In this document: one piece after another, positions 26,508 to 35,708 of the stretch
Position numbering within the stretch: position 1 is the first letter of the stretch
Layout of the letters: each line of letters opens with the position of its first letter
Assembly: GCF_000292525.1 (NCBI RefSeq)
Contig: NZ_AEYF01000040.1
Span: forward strand, 124,001-188,000
Reading direction: 5' to 3'
DNA: 64,000 bases
DNA from: Rhizobium sp. CCGE 510
Lineage (GTDB): Bacteria > Pseudomonadota > Alphaproteobacteria > Rhizobiales > Rhizobiaceae
Notes under the pieces: model-generated
Told to the model about the DNA's origin: nothing
What the model saw: only the letters and a program-made list of their open reading frames with translations
Database searches by the model: none
Position numbers and translations under genes: made by a program

Positions 26508-27914
26508 ATGTCCTACGATGTGATCATTATCGGCACCGGCCCGGGCGGCTATGTCTGCGCCGTCAAAGCAGCCCAACTCGGCCTCAAGGTCGCCGTCGTC
26601 GAAAAGCGCGCGACCTATGGCGGCACCTGCCTGAACGTCGGCTGCATTCCGTCGAAGGCGCTGCTGCATGCCTCCGAGATGTTCCATCAGGCCGGCCACG
26701 GCATGAGCGCTCTCGGGATCGACGTCCCGGCGCCGACGCTCAACCTCGGCAATATGATGGCCCACAAGGACGCCACCGTGAAGTCGAATGTCGACGGCGT
26801 CGCCTTCCTCTTCAAGAAGAACAAGATCGATGCCTTTCAGGGCAGCGGCAAGATCGTCTCTGCCGGCAGGGTTGCCGTCGTAGCCGACGACGGCAAGGTG
26901 CAGGAGATTGAAGGCAGGAATATCGTCATTGCCACCGGCTCCGACGTTGCCGGCATTCCCGGTGTGCAGGTCGAGATCGATGAGAAGACCATCATCTCGT
27001 CCACCGGCGGCATCGCGCTGGAAAAGGTGCCGGAGACGCTGATCGTCGTCGGCGGCGGTGTCATCGGGCTCGAGCTCGGCTCGGTCTGGTCGCGGCTCGG
27101 CGCCAAGGTCACCGTCGTCGAATATCTCGACACAATCCTCGGCGGCATGGACGGCGAAGTCTCCAAACAGTTCCAGCGCATGCTCGCCAAGCAGGGTATC
27201 GATTTCCATCTCGGCGCCAAGGTCACCGGCGTCGAAAAGGGCGACAAGGGCGCCAAGGTCACCTTCGAGCCGGTGAAGGGGGGCGACAAGGTGGTGCTCG
27301 ATGCCGAAGTCGTGCTGATCGCCACCGGCCGCAAGCCCTATACGGCGGGGCTCGGCCTCGAAGAAGCGGGTGTTGCGCTCGACAATCGCGGCCGCGTCGA
27401 GATCGACGGTCACTTCAAGACCAATGTCGCCGGCATCTATGCGATCGGCGATGTGGTCAAGGGTCCGATGCTGGCGCATAAGGCGGAAGACGAGGGCGTG
27501 GCGCTCGCCGAAATTCTCGCCGGCCAGCATGGCCACGTCAATTACGACGTGGTCCCGAGCGTCGTCTATACCCAGCCTGAGATTGCTTCGGTCGGCAAGA
27601 CCGAGGAAGAGCTGAAGGCCGCGGGCATCGCTTACAAGGTCGGCAAGTTCCCGTTCACGGCCAATGGCCGCGCCCGCGCAATGCTGGCGACAGACGGTTT
27701 CGTCAAGGTCCTCGCCGACAAGGAAACCGACCGGGTGCTCGGCGGCCATATCGTCGGCTTCGGCGCCGGCGAAATGATCCACGAGATCGCCGTGCTGATG
27801 GAGTTCGGCGGCTCGTCGGAAGATCTCGGCCGTACCTGCCATGCGCATCCGACCATGTCGGAAGCGGTGAAGGAGGCTGCGCTTGCGACCTTCTTCAAGC
27901 CGATCCATATGTAA
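26508..27914 (+). CDS. lpdA: Dihydrolipoyl dehydrogenase (E3)
   Basis: 468-residue flavoprotein reoxidising dihydrolipoamide for the 2-oxoglutarate dehydrogenase complex. FAD motif IIGTGPGGYVCAVKAAQLG at 7-25; redox disulfide in GGTCLNVGCIPSKALLH near 39-55; NAD motif IVVGGGVIGLELGSVW near 180-195; AIGDVVKGPMLAHKAEDEG; C-terminal catalytic HAHPTMSEAVKEAA near 444-457. The start at 26508 follows AAAGGGAAAG; the longer frame lies inside the LysE gene. An intrinsic terminator follows. Confidence 0.97.
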   Translation: MSYDVIIIGTGPGGYVCAVKAAQLGLKVAVVEKRATYGGTCLNVGCIPSKALLHASEMFHQAGHGMSALGIDVPAPTLNLGNMMAHKDATVKSNVDGVAFLFKKNKIDAFQGSGKIVSAGRVAVVADDGKVQEIEGRNIVIATGSDVAGIPGVQVEIDEKTIISSTGGIALEKVPETLIVVGGGVIGLELGSVWSRLGAKVTVVEYLDTILGGMDGEVSKQFQRMLAKQGIDFHLGAKVTGVEKGDKGAKVTFEPVKGGDKVVLDAEVVLIATGRKPYTAGLGLEEAGVALDNRGRVEIDGHFKTNVAGIYAIGDVVKGPMLAHKAEDEGVALAEILAGQHGHVNYDVVPSVVYTQPEIASVGKTEEELKAAGIAYKVGKFPFTANGRARAMLATDGFVKVLADKETDRVLGGHIVGFGAGEMIHEIAVLMEFGGSSEDLGRTCHAHPTMSEAVKEAALATFFKPIHM

Positions 27915-27930
27915 TCTTACATATTCGTAA
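27914..27930. promoter_or_regulatory. Degenerate copy of the mdh-upstream palindrome
   Basis: ATCTTAC-N5-CGTAA at 27914-27930 repeats the core of the perfect palindrome at 15723-15739 with identical half-site spacing; the right outer arm is not conserved. It overlaps the lpdA stop codon region and lies about 90 bases upstream of the cytochrome b561 gene. Either a second operator or chance similarity. Confidence 0.35.
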
Positions 27931-27940
27931 CAAAGCATAT

Positions 27941-27972
27941 AGCCGCTTGCCGGAAGGCGGGCGGCTGTTTTA
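27941..27972 (+). terminator. Intrinsic terminator after lpdA
   Basis: AGCCGCTTGCC and GGCGGGCGGCT form an 11-bp stem with two G-U pairs around a GGAA loop, followed by GTTTTAG. It lies 27 bases after the lpdA stop and would end the mdh-suc-lpd cluster transcript. Confidence 0.7.
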
Positions 27973-28017
27973 GTTGTTGTGATGCGCAGACTTCAACATT
28001 TGACTAAGGTCGAGAAA

Positions 28018-28518
28018 ATGCAGCCGCCGCCCATCATGGCTTACAGTCTCAGCCAACGCTTCCTTCATTGGACGGTGGCGCTGCTGATCTTCTTCAATCT
28101 GCTGTTTCCCGACGGCATGAATGTCTGGCATCGGCTGGTGCGCAGGGGACAGGTGCCGACACCGGAGCAGGTTTCGTCGGCGAATATCCATGCCTATGTC
28201 GGCATCGCCATCCTGCTGCTTGCGATCGTCCGGCTCGGGCTGCGTTTCACCAAGGGCGTGCCGGCCGAGGCTGCCGAGGAACCGGCGATCTTCCTTCTTG
28301 CGGCGCGGCTTGCCCATGCCGGTCTCTATATCCTGATCTTCGCCATACCGCTTACGGGCATCGCCGCCTACTATTTCGGCATCAATGCCGCCGGTTCGCT
28401 CCACGCGGACATCCTGAAGATCATCCTCTGGGCGCTGATCGCGGCGCACGTCGCCGGCGCGCTCGTCCATCAGTTCTATTGGAAAACCAATGCGCTGCGC
28501 CGGATGACGCTCGGCTGA
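28018..28518 (+). CDS. Cytochrome b561 family protein
   Basis: About 166 residues, inner-membrane diheme cytochrome of the bacterial b561 type. Four membrane helices are visible (about 15-32, 54-74, 90-115, 137-157). Candidate heme His residues are in YSLSQRFLHWTVALL, NIHAYVGIAILLL, RLAHAGLYILIF and ALIAAHVAGALVHQFYW. The start at 28018 (MQPPPIMAYSLSQRF) follows AAGGTCGAG; earlier in-frame starts exist at 27979 and 27982. Such proteins carry electrons from quinol or accept them from superoxide; the role here is unproven. Confidence 0.88.
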   Translation: MQPPPIMAYSLSQRFLHWTVALLIFFNLLFPDGMNVWHRLVRRGQVPTPEQVSSANIHAYVGIAILLLAIVRLGLRFTKGVPAEAAEEPAIFLLAARLAHAGLYILIFAIPLTGIAAYYFGINAAGSLHADILKIILWALIAAHVAGALVHQFYWKTNALRRMTLG

Positions 28519-28531
28519 GCGCCCGGTCGGT

Positions 28532-29605
28532 TCAGTTCACCGCGGTGACGGTGAACCCCTGCTGGCGTAACAATTCGATGACGCCGGCCTTGCCGGGCAA
28601 GTGCAGGGCGCCGACCGCCATGAAGACGTTGCCGCCGTCGAGGATCGGCGCGGCGCGCTCGGCCATCACCTTGTTGCGGTCGAGGATGACGCGCTGCTCG
28701 AAGGCGGCATAATCGTTATCTTCGCCTTCCTTCTCCGGCGTCACGGTCTTCAGCATCGGCATTGTCATGCCGATCTCGCCGGAGAGATAAAGGTCGGTCA
28801 TCGTCTCGACGACATCGCTCATCTTGTCGCCGAGTTCCAGCGTCTCGATCAGCGACTTCAGATGGAATTCGACCGGCAGATCAGCCATGGCCTGGATCTG
28901 TTCGGCAAGGGTCTCCAGCCCCTTGACCTGTTTGCCCTGAGCAACGGCGTCGGTGGCGATCTTCTGGTCGAGGAACTGCACGCCTTTGGCCTTGCGGGCG
29001 ATTTCGCAAGCCGGCAGGGCAACGGCGCTCGAAATCATCCAGGGGCGCATGCGGGAAACCGCACTGAGCGGGATCCCGCGCTGCTTCAAGCCGGTTTCGA
29101 GACGCTTGTAATCCTCGGGGGAGAGCAGCTTGTCGATCGTCGTGCCGTCGGTGAACATCGTCAGTTCCGGCTTTGCGAGCAGGGCGGCGGTCGCCTTGCG
29201 CTCATCGAGGATTTCGTCGGATTCGATAATGATCGTATTGGCCGCGTCGTGGGCGGCCTGGGCGCGCGGCGGCAGGGCCAGAACGCGCGGGTCGGTGACG
29301 TGCATGCTGCCGAGCAGCCACGAGGGAGCAAGTCCGGGCTTTTCGATCTTCCAGAAGATGCCCCTGCCGTTCGGCGTTGCGTCGGCTTCCTTCAGCGCCT
29401 CGGCATAGCGGGCGGGGTCGTTCTGCTGCAGCTCGACCATCAGGTTGCGGCCGGTGCAGGCCACCTCTTCGGCCGCGGCCGGCCGTGCAGCCAGGAATGC
29501 CACAAACAGGGCCGCAAGAAGCAGCGTGTGAAAGCCGGCAATCAGCCAGAGCAGCAGATTGCCGGGTGCTGCGAGAAAAGTCCGGCGGCCGATCGATGTC
29601 GTCAT
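28532..29605 (-). CDS. TraB/GumN family protein, membrane-anchored or exported
   Basis: 357 residues. The N-terminal hydrophobic segment (about 14-45, ending AARPAAAEE) suggests an uncleaved or cleaved export signal. The TraB/GumN-type domain shows GSMHVTDPRVLALP near 93-106 and the C-terminal VFMAVGALHLPGKAGVIELLRQQGF near 328-352 (seen as AVGALHLPGKAG), with conserved GxxH and GALH pairs. Members of this superfamily are related to Tiki metalloproteases and may be hydrolases. Convergent with the cytochrome b561 gene, 13 bases apart. Confidence 0.88.
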   Translation of the reverse strand: MTTSIGRRTFLAAPGNLLLWLIAGFHTLLLAALFVAFLAARPAAAEEVACTGRNLMVELQQNDPARYAEALKEADATPNGRGIFWKIEKPGLAPSWLLGSMHVTDPRVLALPPRAQAAHDAANTIIIESDEILDERKATAALLAKPELTMFTDGTTIDKLLSPEDYKRLETGLKQRGIPLSAVSRMRPWMISSAVALPACEIARKAKGVQFLDQKIATDAVAQGKQVKGLETLAEQIQAMADLPVEFHLKSLIETLELGDKMSDVVETMTDLYLSGEIGMTMPMLKTVTPEKEGEDNDYAAFEQRVILDRNKVMAERAAPILDGGNVFMAVGALHLPGKAGVIELLRQQGFTVTAVN

Positions 29606-29740
29606 GATGATGTTCCGGTCATATGCCTTGTGGCTTCATGCTCTACGCCCGGCTTGCGCATATTCCTTTAAGAGAATGCGTTAACGAAAGCTTAGAGTCT
29701 TTCTTGCTCCGGCAAATGTTCAATCTGATCAGAAAAGGGT

Positions 29741-30676
29741 CTAGGCGCGCGGGTGCGCCCGATCATACACCTCCAGCAGCCGCGATGCATCGACGCCGGT
29801 ATAGACCTGCGTTGTGGAAAGGCTGGCGTGGCCGAGCAGTTCCTGGATGGTGCGCAGATCGCCGCCGCCGGCAAGCAGGTGGGTGGCGAAGGAATGGCGC
29901 AACGCATGGGGTGTCGCGGTCTCCGGCAGGCCGAAGGCACTGCGCAGCTTCTGCATAGCGCGCTGGATGATCGCCGCCTGCAGTTTGCCGCCGCGGGCGC
30001 CGCGGAAAAGCGGCTCGCCGGGTTCGAGGTGATAGGGGCAGAGCGTGCGGTATTTCTCGACGGCGTCGAAAACCACCGACAGCAGCGGCACCAGCCGCGT
30101 CTTGTTACCCTTGCCGGTGATGCGCAGCGTTGTGGCGCCCTTTTGCAGGTCAAAGGGAGCGAGATCCAGCGCTTCGGAGATGCGCAGGCCGCAGCCGTAG
30201 AGCAGCGTCATGACAGCCGCATCGCGCGCGGCGATCCAGGGTTCATCATGGAGCTGGGCTTCGTTGCTGACGACGGTGATCGCCTGCGTGTCCGATAGTG
30301 GCTTGGGCAGCGATTTCGGCTGTTTCGGCGAGCGGATCGCGGCAGAACCCGCGGCATTGACCAGACCCTTCTTTTCCAAGTGGCGCAGCAACGAACGAAG
30401 GCCGGCGAGATTGCGGCCGAGCGAGCGGGCGCCGGAGCCCTGCTTGCGCCGCGCTGCCAGAAAGGCGCGGAAATCGGCGGGGCGCAATTCCCTTATATCG
30501 GCAAGCGTCGCCGGGCCGGCGAGATGGCCGGTGAGGAAGGTCAGGAATTGGCGGGTGTCGCGCTCATAGGCATCGAGTGTGTGCTCGGAAAGACGGCGCT
30601 CGCTGGCAAGATTTTCGAGCCACGCGGCCCGTTCCGCCATCAGGCGCGGATCGGCGATAACAAGCAGTTCATTCAC
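29741..30676 (-). CDS. xerC: Tyrosine recombinase XerC
   Basis: 311-residue site-specific recombinase that resolves chromosome dimers at dif with XerD. N-terminal SAM-like core-binding domain (about 15-105, EHTLDAYERDTRQFLTFL), then the catalytic domain with R in YGCGLRISEALDLAP near 170, K in ITGKGNKTRLVPL, HALRHSFATHLLAGG near 257-271 and the H/Y pair in LGHASLSTTQVYTGVD near 285-300. All five catalytic residues are present. Standalone gene, not beside an integron or genomic island, so a housekeeping Xer is the right reading. Confidence 0.94.
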   Translation of the reverse strand: MNELLVIADPRLMAERAAWLENLASERRLSEHTLDAYERDTRQFLTFLTGHLAGPATLADIRELRPADFRAFLAARRKQGSGARSLGRNLAGLRSLLRHLEKKGLVNAAGSAAIRSPKQPKSLPKPLSDTQAITVVSNEAQLHDEPWIAARDAAVMTLLYGCGLRISEALDLAPFDLQKGATTLRITGKGNKTRLVPLLSVVFDAVEKYRTLCPYHLEPGEPLFRGARGGKLQAAIIQRAMQKLRSAFGLPETATPHALRHSFATHLLAGGGDLRTIQELLGHASLSTTQVYTGVDASRLLEVYDRAHPRA

Positions 30677-30815
30677 AGCGCTGGCCTTGAATTTGCCTTC
30701 AAGTCCGCCAATTTGGAGCAGAAACGGTTATGGAATTGCTAATGCCGGCCAAACCTTTGTCATCCCTAGATCATATTCTACTGCGATAGCTTTATACCCA
30801 TAGACAGGATCTTTC

Positions 30816-31766
30816 ATGGCACGGCGCGATTCCATGACGGCTTTCGGACAGCTCGCGGAAGCGATTGCTCTCGTTTCACAGGGAAAGCCCGGTCATATCG
30901 TCGATACGCTGATCGCCGAACGCGGCCAGAGGATCGTGAAGAATCCGCTCTGGCCGGTCATGCGGCCGTTTCTCTACACGCTGCTGCGTTACAACAAGGC
31001 GATCGAATTCGCCAATGCCGTCGCCAAGATGCCGGGCTTCCAGTCGTTCGAATATCTGAGCGACGTGCTGAAACTCGATATCGGCATCACCAATGGCGAA
31101 CGTATTCCCGATACCGGCGGCTTCATCCTCGTCAGCAACCATCCCACAGGCATTGCCGATGGTGTCGCCGTGTTCGATCTGCTGAAAGCGCGCCGGCCGG
31201 ATATGATGTTTTTTGCCAATCGCGATGCCATCCGCGTCAATCCGCGGTTTGCCGAGATGATCATCCCCGTCGAATGGCGGGAGGAGCACAAGAGCAAGCT
31301 CAAGGCGCGCGAGACGCTGCAATTGACCAATCACGCGGTGCGGCAAGGTAAAGCGACGGTGCTCTTCCCGTCAGGCCGCATCGCCTACTGGGCGAACGGC
31401 CGGCTGAACGAACGTCCATGGAAAACCTCGGCCGTCGGGCTGGCGCGCAAATACAATCTGCCGATCCTTCCCGTGCATATGACGGCGCGTAATTCCGGGC
31501 TGTTCTACTGGCTGGCGAAATGGTCGACGGAGCTTCGCGACATGACGGTGTTCCACGAATTGTTGAACAAACGTGGCGACCGCTTCGATTTCGTAATCGG
31601 CAATCTCATTCCGGCCGAACATCTGGACGGCGACCTCAACGAGGTGACGAAGGCGCTGGAGAACCATACGGTGCGCCACATGGCAGTCGATGGCGACGCG
31701 ACTTTCCTGCCGGTCAGCCTGCCGGCTGCAGTCACGCCTCGCGAGCTTCCCGTTGTTGCGGTCTAA
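30816..31766 (+). CDS. Lysophospholipid acyltransferase-like protein
   Basis: 316-residue protein of the PlsC-type glycerolipid acyltransferase superfamily. The NHPTGIADG segment near 109-117 replaces the usual NHXXXXD box (here H then D after four residues, so the catalytic pair is retained). VLFPSGRIAYWANGRL near 187-202 corresponds to the FPEG-type substrate block, and LPILPVHMTARNS to the last block. No clear membrane helix. Might act on ornithine lipids or phospholipids; the specific acceptor is not evident. It is 12 bases before the GNAT gene. Confidence 0.85.
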   Translation: MARRDSMTAFGQLAEAIALVSQGKPGHIVDTLIAERGQRIVKNPLWPVMRPFLYTLLRYNKAIEFANAVAKMPGFQSFEYLSDVLKLDIGITNGERIPDTGGFILVSNHPTGIADGVAVFDLLKARRPDMMFFANRDAIRVNPRFAEMIIPVEWREEHKSKLKARETLQLTNHAVRQGKATVLFPSGRIAYWANGRLNERPWKTSAVGLARKYNLPILPVHMTARNSGLFYWLAKWSTELRDMTVFHELLNKRGDRFDFVIGNLIPAEHLDGDLNEVTKALENHTVRHMAVDGDATFLPVSLPAAVTPRELPVVAV

Positions 31767-31778
31767 ATAGGTTTTGCC

Positions 31779-32249
31779 ATGACGGTCGGCATCCGCATGA
31801 TCCGCGATCGATTGCCGCGGGAGATCGCCGACCTCGACAGCGAAGCCCAGCAAGAGGGCCATTTTCATATCACCCGCCTGATCGAAGAATGGTCGGCCGG
31901 AGACCTCAGGTTCGAGCGTGACGGCGAAAGGCTGCTTGGCGCCTATATCGGCGAGGCGCTCGCCGGCATCGGAGGCCTGACCATCGAACCCGCCCTATCC
32001 GGAGCGTTGCGGATGCGGCGTTTCTACATCCGTCCCGAGATGCGCCGGCATGGCATCGGCCGGGTGCTGGCGCTGGCTCTGCTAAATCATGCGCGGGACT
32101 TCTGCAGTATCGTCACCGTTCATGCGGGAAATGCCGACGCGGCCAAATTCTGGGAGGCGGTTGGATTTCAGCTTTGCGAGTGGGACGGCGTTACTCATCG
32201 TTTCGAAATCCTCTCCCGCATTCCCTCCGGCCGGCCTCATGATGCTTGA
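31779..32249 (+). CDS. GNAT-family N-acetyltransferase
   Basis: 156-residue acetyltransferase fold. The acetyl-CoA binding motif A is RRFYIRPEMRRHGIGRVLALALLNHA near residues 78-103 (core RRHGIGRVLALAL). Later VTVHAGNADAAKFWEAVGFQLCEW near 113-136 is a typical GNAT motif B. Substrate unknown. Its tight spacing after the acyltransferase suggests a two-gene transcript. The gene at 32273 converges on it. Confidence 0.9.
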   Translation: MTVGIRMIRDRLPREIADLDSEAQQEGHFHITRLIEEWSAGDLRFERDGERLLGAYIGEALAGIGGLTIEPALSGALRMRRFYIRPEMRRHGIGRVLALALLNHARDFCSIVTVHAGNADAAKFWEAVGFQLCEWDGVTHRFEILSRIPSGRPHDA

Positions 32250-32272
32250 GGCTGATTTTTCACGCGTTAGCT

Positions 32273-33205
32273 TCACGCACCGATCTCTTTGAGGCGGATG
32301 GTCTGACGCGCCAGCAACCGCTCGACATCGGCAATATCGAGCGCCGACAACCTGGCGCCTGGCTTGCGCAGGGCGGCGGATTTGATCACGCCGCGCTTGG
32401 CGAGCACATATTTGCGCGAGGCAAGGCCGATGCCCTGCTGCTGTTCGTAGCGGGCAAGCGGCAGATAGGCGTCGAAGATCGCATGGGCACGATCGGGATT
32501 TCCGGCCGCACAGGCCTCGACGACGCCAACCATCATCTCAGGATAACAAAAGCCGGTCATTGCGCCATCGGCACCACGGCCCATTTCTTCGGGCAGGAAA
32601 AGTCCGCCATTGCCGCAAAGGATGGAGATGCGCCGCATGGCGCCGTTGTCGCTTGCGGCGCGAAGCGCGGTGATCTTTGAAAGGCCTGGCCAATCCTCGT
32701 GCTTGAGCATGACGCAATTCGGCACTTCGTTGACGATGCGCTCGATAACCTTGGGCGCGATCGTCACATTGGTGGTGAGCGGATAATCCTGCAGCACGAA
32801 GGGTGTCTCGCCCAGGGTTTCGCCGACCGACTGGTAGAAGGCGAAGGCCTGGTCGTCGGTCTTGACCGTCCAGGGCGGCGCGACCATCACGCCGGCAGCA
32901 CCCTCGCCCATGACGGCTTCGGCAAGTTCGCGCATCGGCGCAAGCCCCGGCGCCGAAACGCCGACGACGACGGGAAGACGGCCGCCGAGGCGCTTCAGCA
33001 CACGCTCGACCACGGTCCGCGATTCCTCCGCAGTCAGTTTCGGGGCCTCGCCGAATTGCCCAAGCACCGTCAGGCCGGTGACGCCGGCGCCCTCGTAGAA
33101 ATCGACCATGCTGTCGATACTTTCGAGATCGAGCGCGCCGTCATCGGTAAACGGGGTTACGGCGATCACATAGACGCCCTTGGCATCTTCGGTCAGTCTG
33201 GCCAT
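32273..33205 (-). CDS. Dihydrodipicolinate synthase/N-acetylneuraminate lyase family protein
   Basis: 310-residue class I aldolase-type TIM barrel. Start MARLTEDAKGVYVIAVTPFT at 33205 is preferred over the open frame to 33508, which overlaps priA antisense. The Schiff-base Lys is in CVMLKHEDWPG near 168, and the assisting Tyr in FVLQDYPLTTNV near 141. The phosphate/carboxylate loop reads GLTVLGQFGEAPKLTAEES in place of the DapA GTTGE motif, so it is probably not the housekeeping dapA but a lyase for another oxoacid. Substrate unknown. Confidence 0.85.
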   Translation of the reverse strand: MARLTEDAKGVYVIAVTPFTDDGALDLESIDSMVDFYEGAGVTGLTVLGQFGEAPKLTAEESRTVVERVLKRLGGRLPVVVGVSAPGLAPMRELAEAVMGEGAAGVMVAPPWTVKTDDQAFAFYQSVGETLGETPFVLQDYPLTTNVTIAPKVIERIVNEVPNCVMLKHEDWPGLSKITALRAASDNGAMRRISILCGNGGLFLPEEMGRGADGAMTGFCYPEMMVGVVEACAAGNPDRAHAIFDAYLPLARYEQQQGIGLASRKYVLAKRGVIKSAALRKPGARLSALDIADVERLLARQTIRLKEIGA

Positions 33206-33414
33206 TGGTGCTCTCCAATTCAGCGGCCGAAGAGCGGGCTCCGGCATTTCGAATAATCCTTCCGGCAATCTATGCGGCCAATCGCTCGCCCGGCAAGCTT
33301 TTCGTAAGGGCGCGGGCGATCTCGTCGAACCGTCGTCGCTCCGATTCCCCGCCCGATGCGCAGCCTCGTCTTTGCGGTTCCAATTGCATCGATTTGCGGG
33401 CATGGTCTCGCCCG

Positions 33415-35631
33415 ATGAGCACAGATTCGTCCGATCTCTTTGGCGCGCTTTTCGAGGCACCGCCCGCGAACCGAACGGTTCCCGTGCTGGTGCCGATGCC
33501 GGCGCCAAAACCCTATTCCTATTCGGTGCCGGATGGCATGGCGGTCGAGCCCGGCTCGGTCGTGCAGGTGCCGCTCGGGCCGCGGAAAGTTATCGGTGTC
33601 GTCTGGGACGGTGGCGAGGATGGAGTCGATCCGAAGAAACTCCGGCCGATCAGCCATGTCTTCGACTGCCCGCCGCTTTCCCGGGAGATGCGGGAATTTG
33701 TCGATTGGGTCGCGACCTATACGCTCTCGCCGCCGGGCCTCGTCGCCCGCATGGCGCTCAGGGCGCCGAATGCCTTCGAGCCGGAGCCGATGGTGGAAGG
33801 GTTGAAACTCGTCGGCGGCGAACCGGAGCGGATGACGCCGGCCCGCGCCCGGGTGCTCGACGCCGCCTCCGACGGGCTGTCCTGGACACGCAGCGGTCTT
33901 GCGCATGCGGCGGGCGTCTCGACCAGCGTCGTCGAAGGGCTGATCAAGCTTGGCATTTTTGAGGCGATATTCCTGCCGCCGCCGCCGGTGGTGGCGATGC
34001 CGGATCCGGATTTTGCCGCCGCACGCCTCGAAGGGCCGCAGAAGGCTGCGGCCGAGGAGATCGTTTCCGACGTCCGCAAGGGCGAGTTCTCGGTGTCGCT
34101 GATCGACGGCGTGACCGGCTCCGGTAAGACCGAGGTCTATTTCGAGGCGATCGCCGAGACGCTAAAACGCGGCAAGCAGGTGCTGATCCTGCTGCCGGAG
34201 ATCGCGCTGACGGCGAGTTTCATGGAGCGCTTCCAGGATCGCTTTGGCGCTAAACCGGCCGAATGGCATTCCGATCTGGCGCCGCGCATGCGCGAAAAGG
34301 TCTGGCGCCAGGCGGTGACCGGCGAGGTGCGCGTCGTCGCCGGCGCCCGCTCGGCGCTGTTCCTGCCGTTCGAGGATCTCGGCCTGATCATCGTCGACGA
34401 AGAGCACGATCCTGCCTACAAGCAGGAGGACCGCGTCTTCTACAATGCCCGTGATATGGCCGTGGTGCGCGGCCGCATCGGTGATTTTCCGGTCGTCCTG
34501 GTGTCGGCGACGCCATCGGTCGAAAGCCAGGTCAACGGCCAGAGCGGGCGCTACAGCACCGTCCACCTGCCGACGCGTTTCGGCGATGCGGCGCTGCCGG
34601 ACCTGCATCTCATCGACATGCGCCGGCACGCGCCGGAGCGCGGCGGCTTCCTGTCGCCGGTGCTGATCCGGGCGATCGGCAAGACGGTGGAGAAACGCGA
34701 ACAGGCGCTGCTGTTTCTCAATCGCCGCGGTTATGCGCCGCTGACGCTCTGCCGGGTCTGCGGCCATCGGTTCCAATGCCCGCAATGTTCGAGCTGGCTG
34801 GTCGAGCATCGCTTCCGCAAGCAGCTGCAATGCCATCAATGCGGCCATGCCGAGCGCACGCCGGAGGCCTGCCCGGAATGCGGTACACTTGATCATCTCG
34901 TCGCCTGCGGGCCGGGCGTCGAGCGCATCGCCGAGGAGGTGGAACGGCATTTCCCAGAGGCGCGGACGATCGTTTTATCCTCGGATATCATGGGTGGGGT
35001 GAAGCGGCTGCGGCTGGAGCTGGAAGCGATCGCCAAGGGCGAGGCCGATATCGTCATCGGCACCCAGCTCGTCGCCAAGGGACATAATTTTCCGCTGATG
35101 ACGCTGGTCGGCATCGTCGATGCCGACCTCGGCCTTGCCAATGGCGACCCGCGCGCCGCAGAGCGCACTTTCCAGCTGTTGTCGCAGGTGACCGGCCGGG
35201 CCGGGCGCACCGGCCTCAAGAGCCATGGGCTGCTGCAGACTTATCAGCCGCAACACCCTGTCATGCAGGCGATCGTCTCCGGCGATTCCGACGCCTTCTA
35301 CGAGCGCGAGATCACCGAGCGCGAACGCGCCGTCTTGCCGCCCTTCGGCAGGCTGGCCTCGATCATCGTTTCGGCCGAAACCCGCCATGATGCCGAAAAC
35401 CATGCGCGCGGCATTCGCAACGCAGCGCCGCAGGTCTCAGGCATTTCGGTGCTCGGCCCGGCCGAAGCGCCGCTGGCGCTGGTGCGCGGCCGCCATCGCT
35501 TCCGCCTGCTGGTGCACGGCCGGCGCAACTCGGACATGCAGGGGTTTTTGCGGGCGATGCTATCGCAATCGCCCAAGGAGCGCGGATCGGTACAGGTGCA
35601 GCTCGACATCGATCCGCAGAGTTTCCTATAA
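33415..35631 (+). CDS. priA: Primosomal replication protein N' (PriA helicase)
   Basis: 738-residue 3'-5' DNA helicase restarting stalled forks. The N-terminal 3'BD/winged-helix part covers about 1-195; Walker A DGVTGSGKTEVYFE is near 231-244; DEEH (VDEEHDPAYKQ) near 328-331; the zinc region CRVCGHRFQCPQC and CHQCGH/CPECG (eight Cys, about 445-500) splits the helicase; RAGRTGLKSHG is motif VI-like. The start MSTDSSDLFGALFEAPPANR at 33415 gives normal family length; the open frame runs 210 bases upstream without homology. Confidence 0.95.
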   Translation: MSTDSSDLFGALFEAPPANRTVPVLVPMPAPKPYSYSVPDGMAVEPGSVVQVPLGPRKVIGVVWDGGEDGVDPKKLRPISHVFDCPPLSREMREFVDWVATYTLSPPGLVARMALRAPNAFEPEPMVEGLKLVGGEPERMTPARARVLDAASDGLSWTRSGLAHAAGVSTSVVEGLIKLGIFEAIFLPPPPVVAMPDPDFAAARLEGPQKAAAEEIVSDVRKGEFSVSLIDGVTGSGKTEVYFEAIAETLKRGKQVLILLPEIALTASFMERFQDRFGAKPAEWHSDLAPRMREKVWRQAVTGEVRVVAGARSALFLPFEDLGLIIVDEEHDPAYKQEDRVFYNARDMAVVRGRIGDFPVVLVSATPSVESQVNGQSGRYSTVHLPTRFGDAALPDLHLIDMRRHAPERGGFLSPVLIRAIGKTVEKREQALLFLNRRGYAPLTLCRVCGHRFQCPQCSSWLVEHRFRKQLQCHQCGHAERTPEACPECGTLDHLVACGPGVERIAEEVERHFPEARTIVLSSDIMGGVKRLRLELEAIAKGEADIVIGTQLVAKGHNFPLMTLVGIVDADLGLANGDPRAAERTFQLLSQVTGRAGRTGLKSHGLLQTYQPQHPVMQAIVSGDSDAFYEREITERERAVLPPFGRLASIIVSAETRHDAENHARGIRNAAPQVSGISVLGPAEAPLALVRGRHRFRLLVHGRRNSDMQGFLRAMLSQSPKERGSVQVQLDIDPQSFL

Positions 35632-35708
35632 ATCAGAACGCCGCCATTTCCTCCTTTTCCGGCCCATGTCATAAAACACTGATTCTTCCGGGTGATTTGG
35701 GGCGATGC

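Noticed and set aside
29676..29697. Second CtrA box in TTTAAGAGAATGCGTTAAC upstream of the TraB/GumN gene
   Set aside because: The half-site spacing is nine bases rather than seven.
29741..30676. Integrase suggesting a mobile element
   Set aside because: The protein has XerC length and motifs, with no att repeats, tRNA or cargo genes around it.
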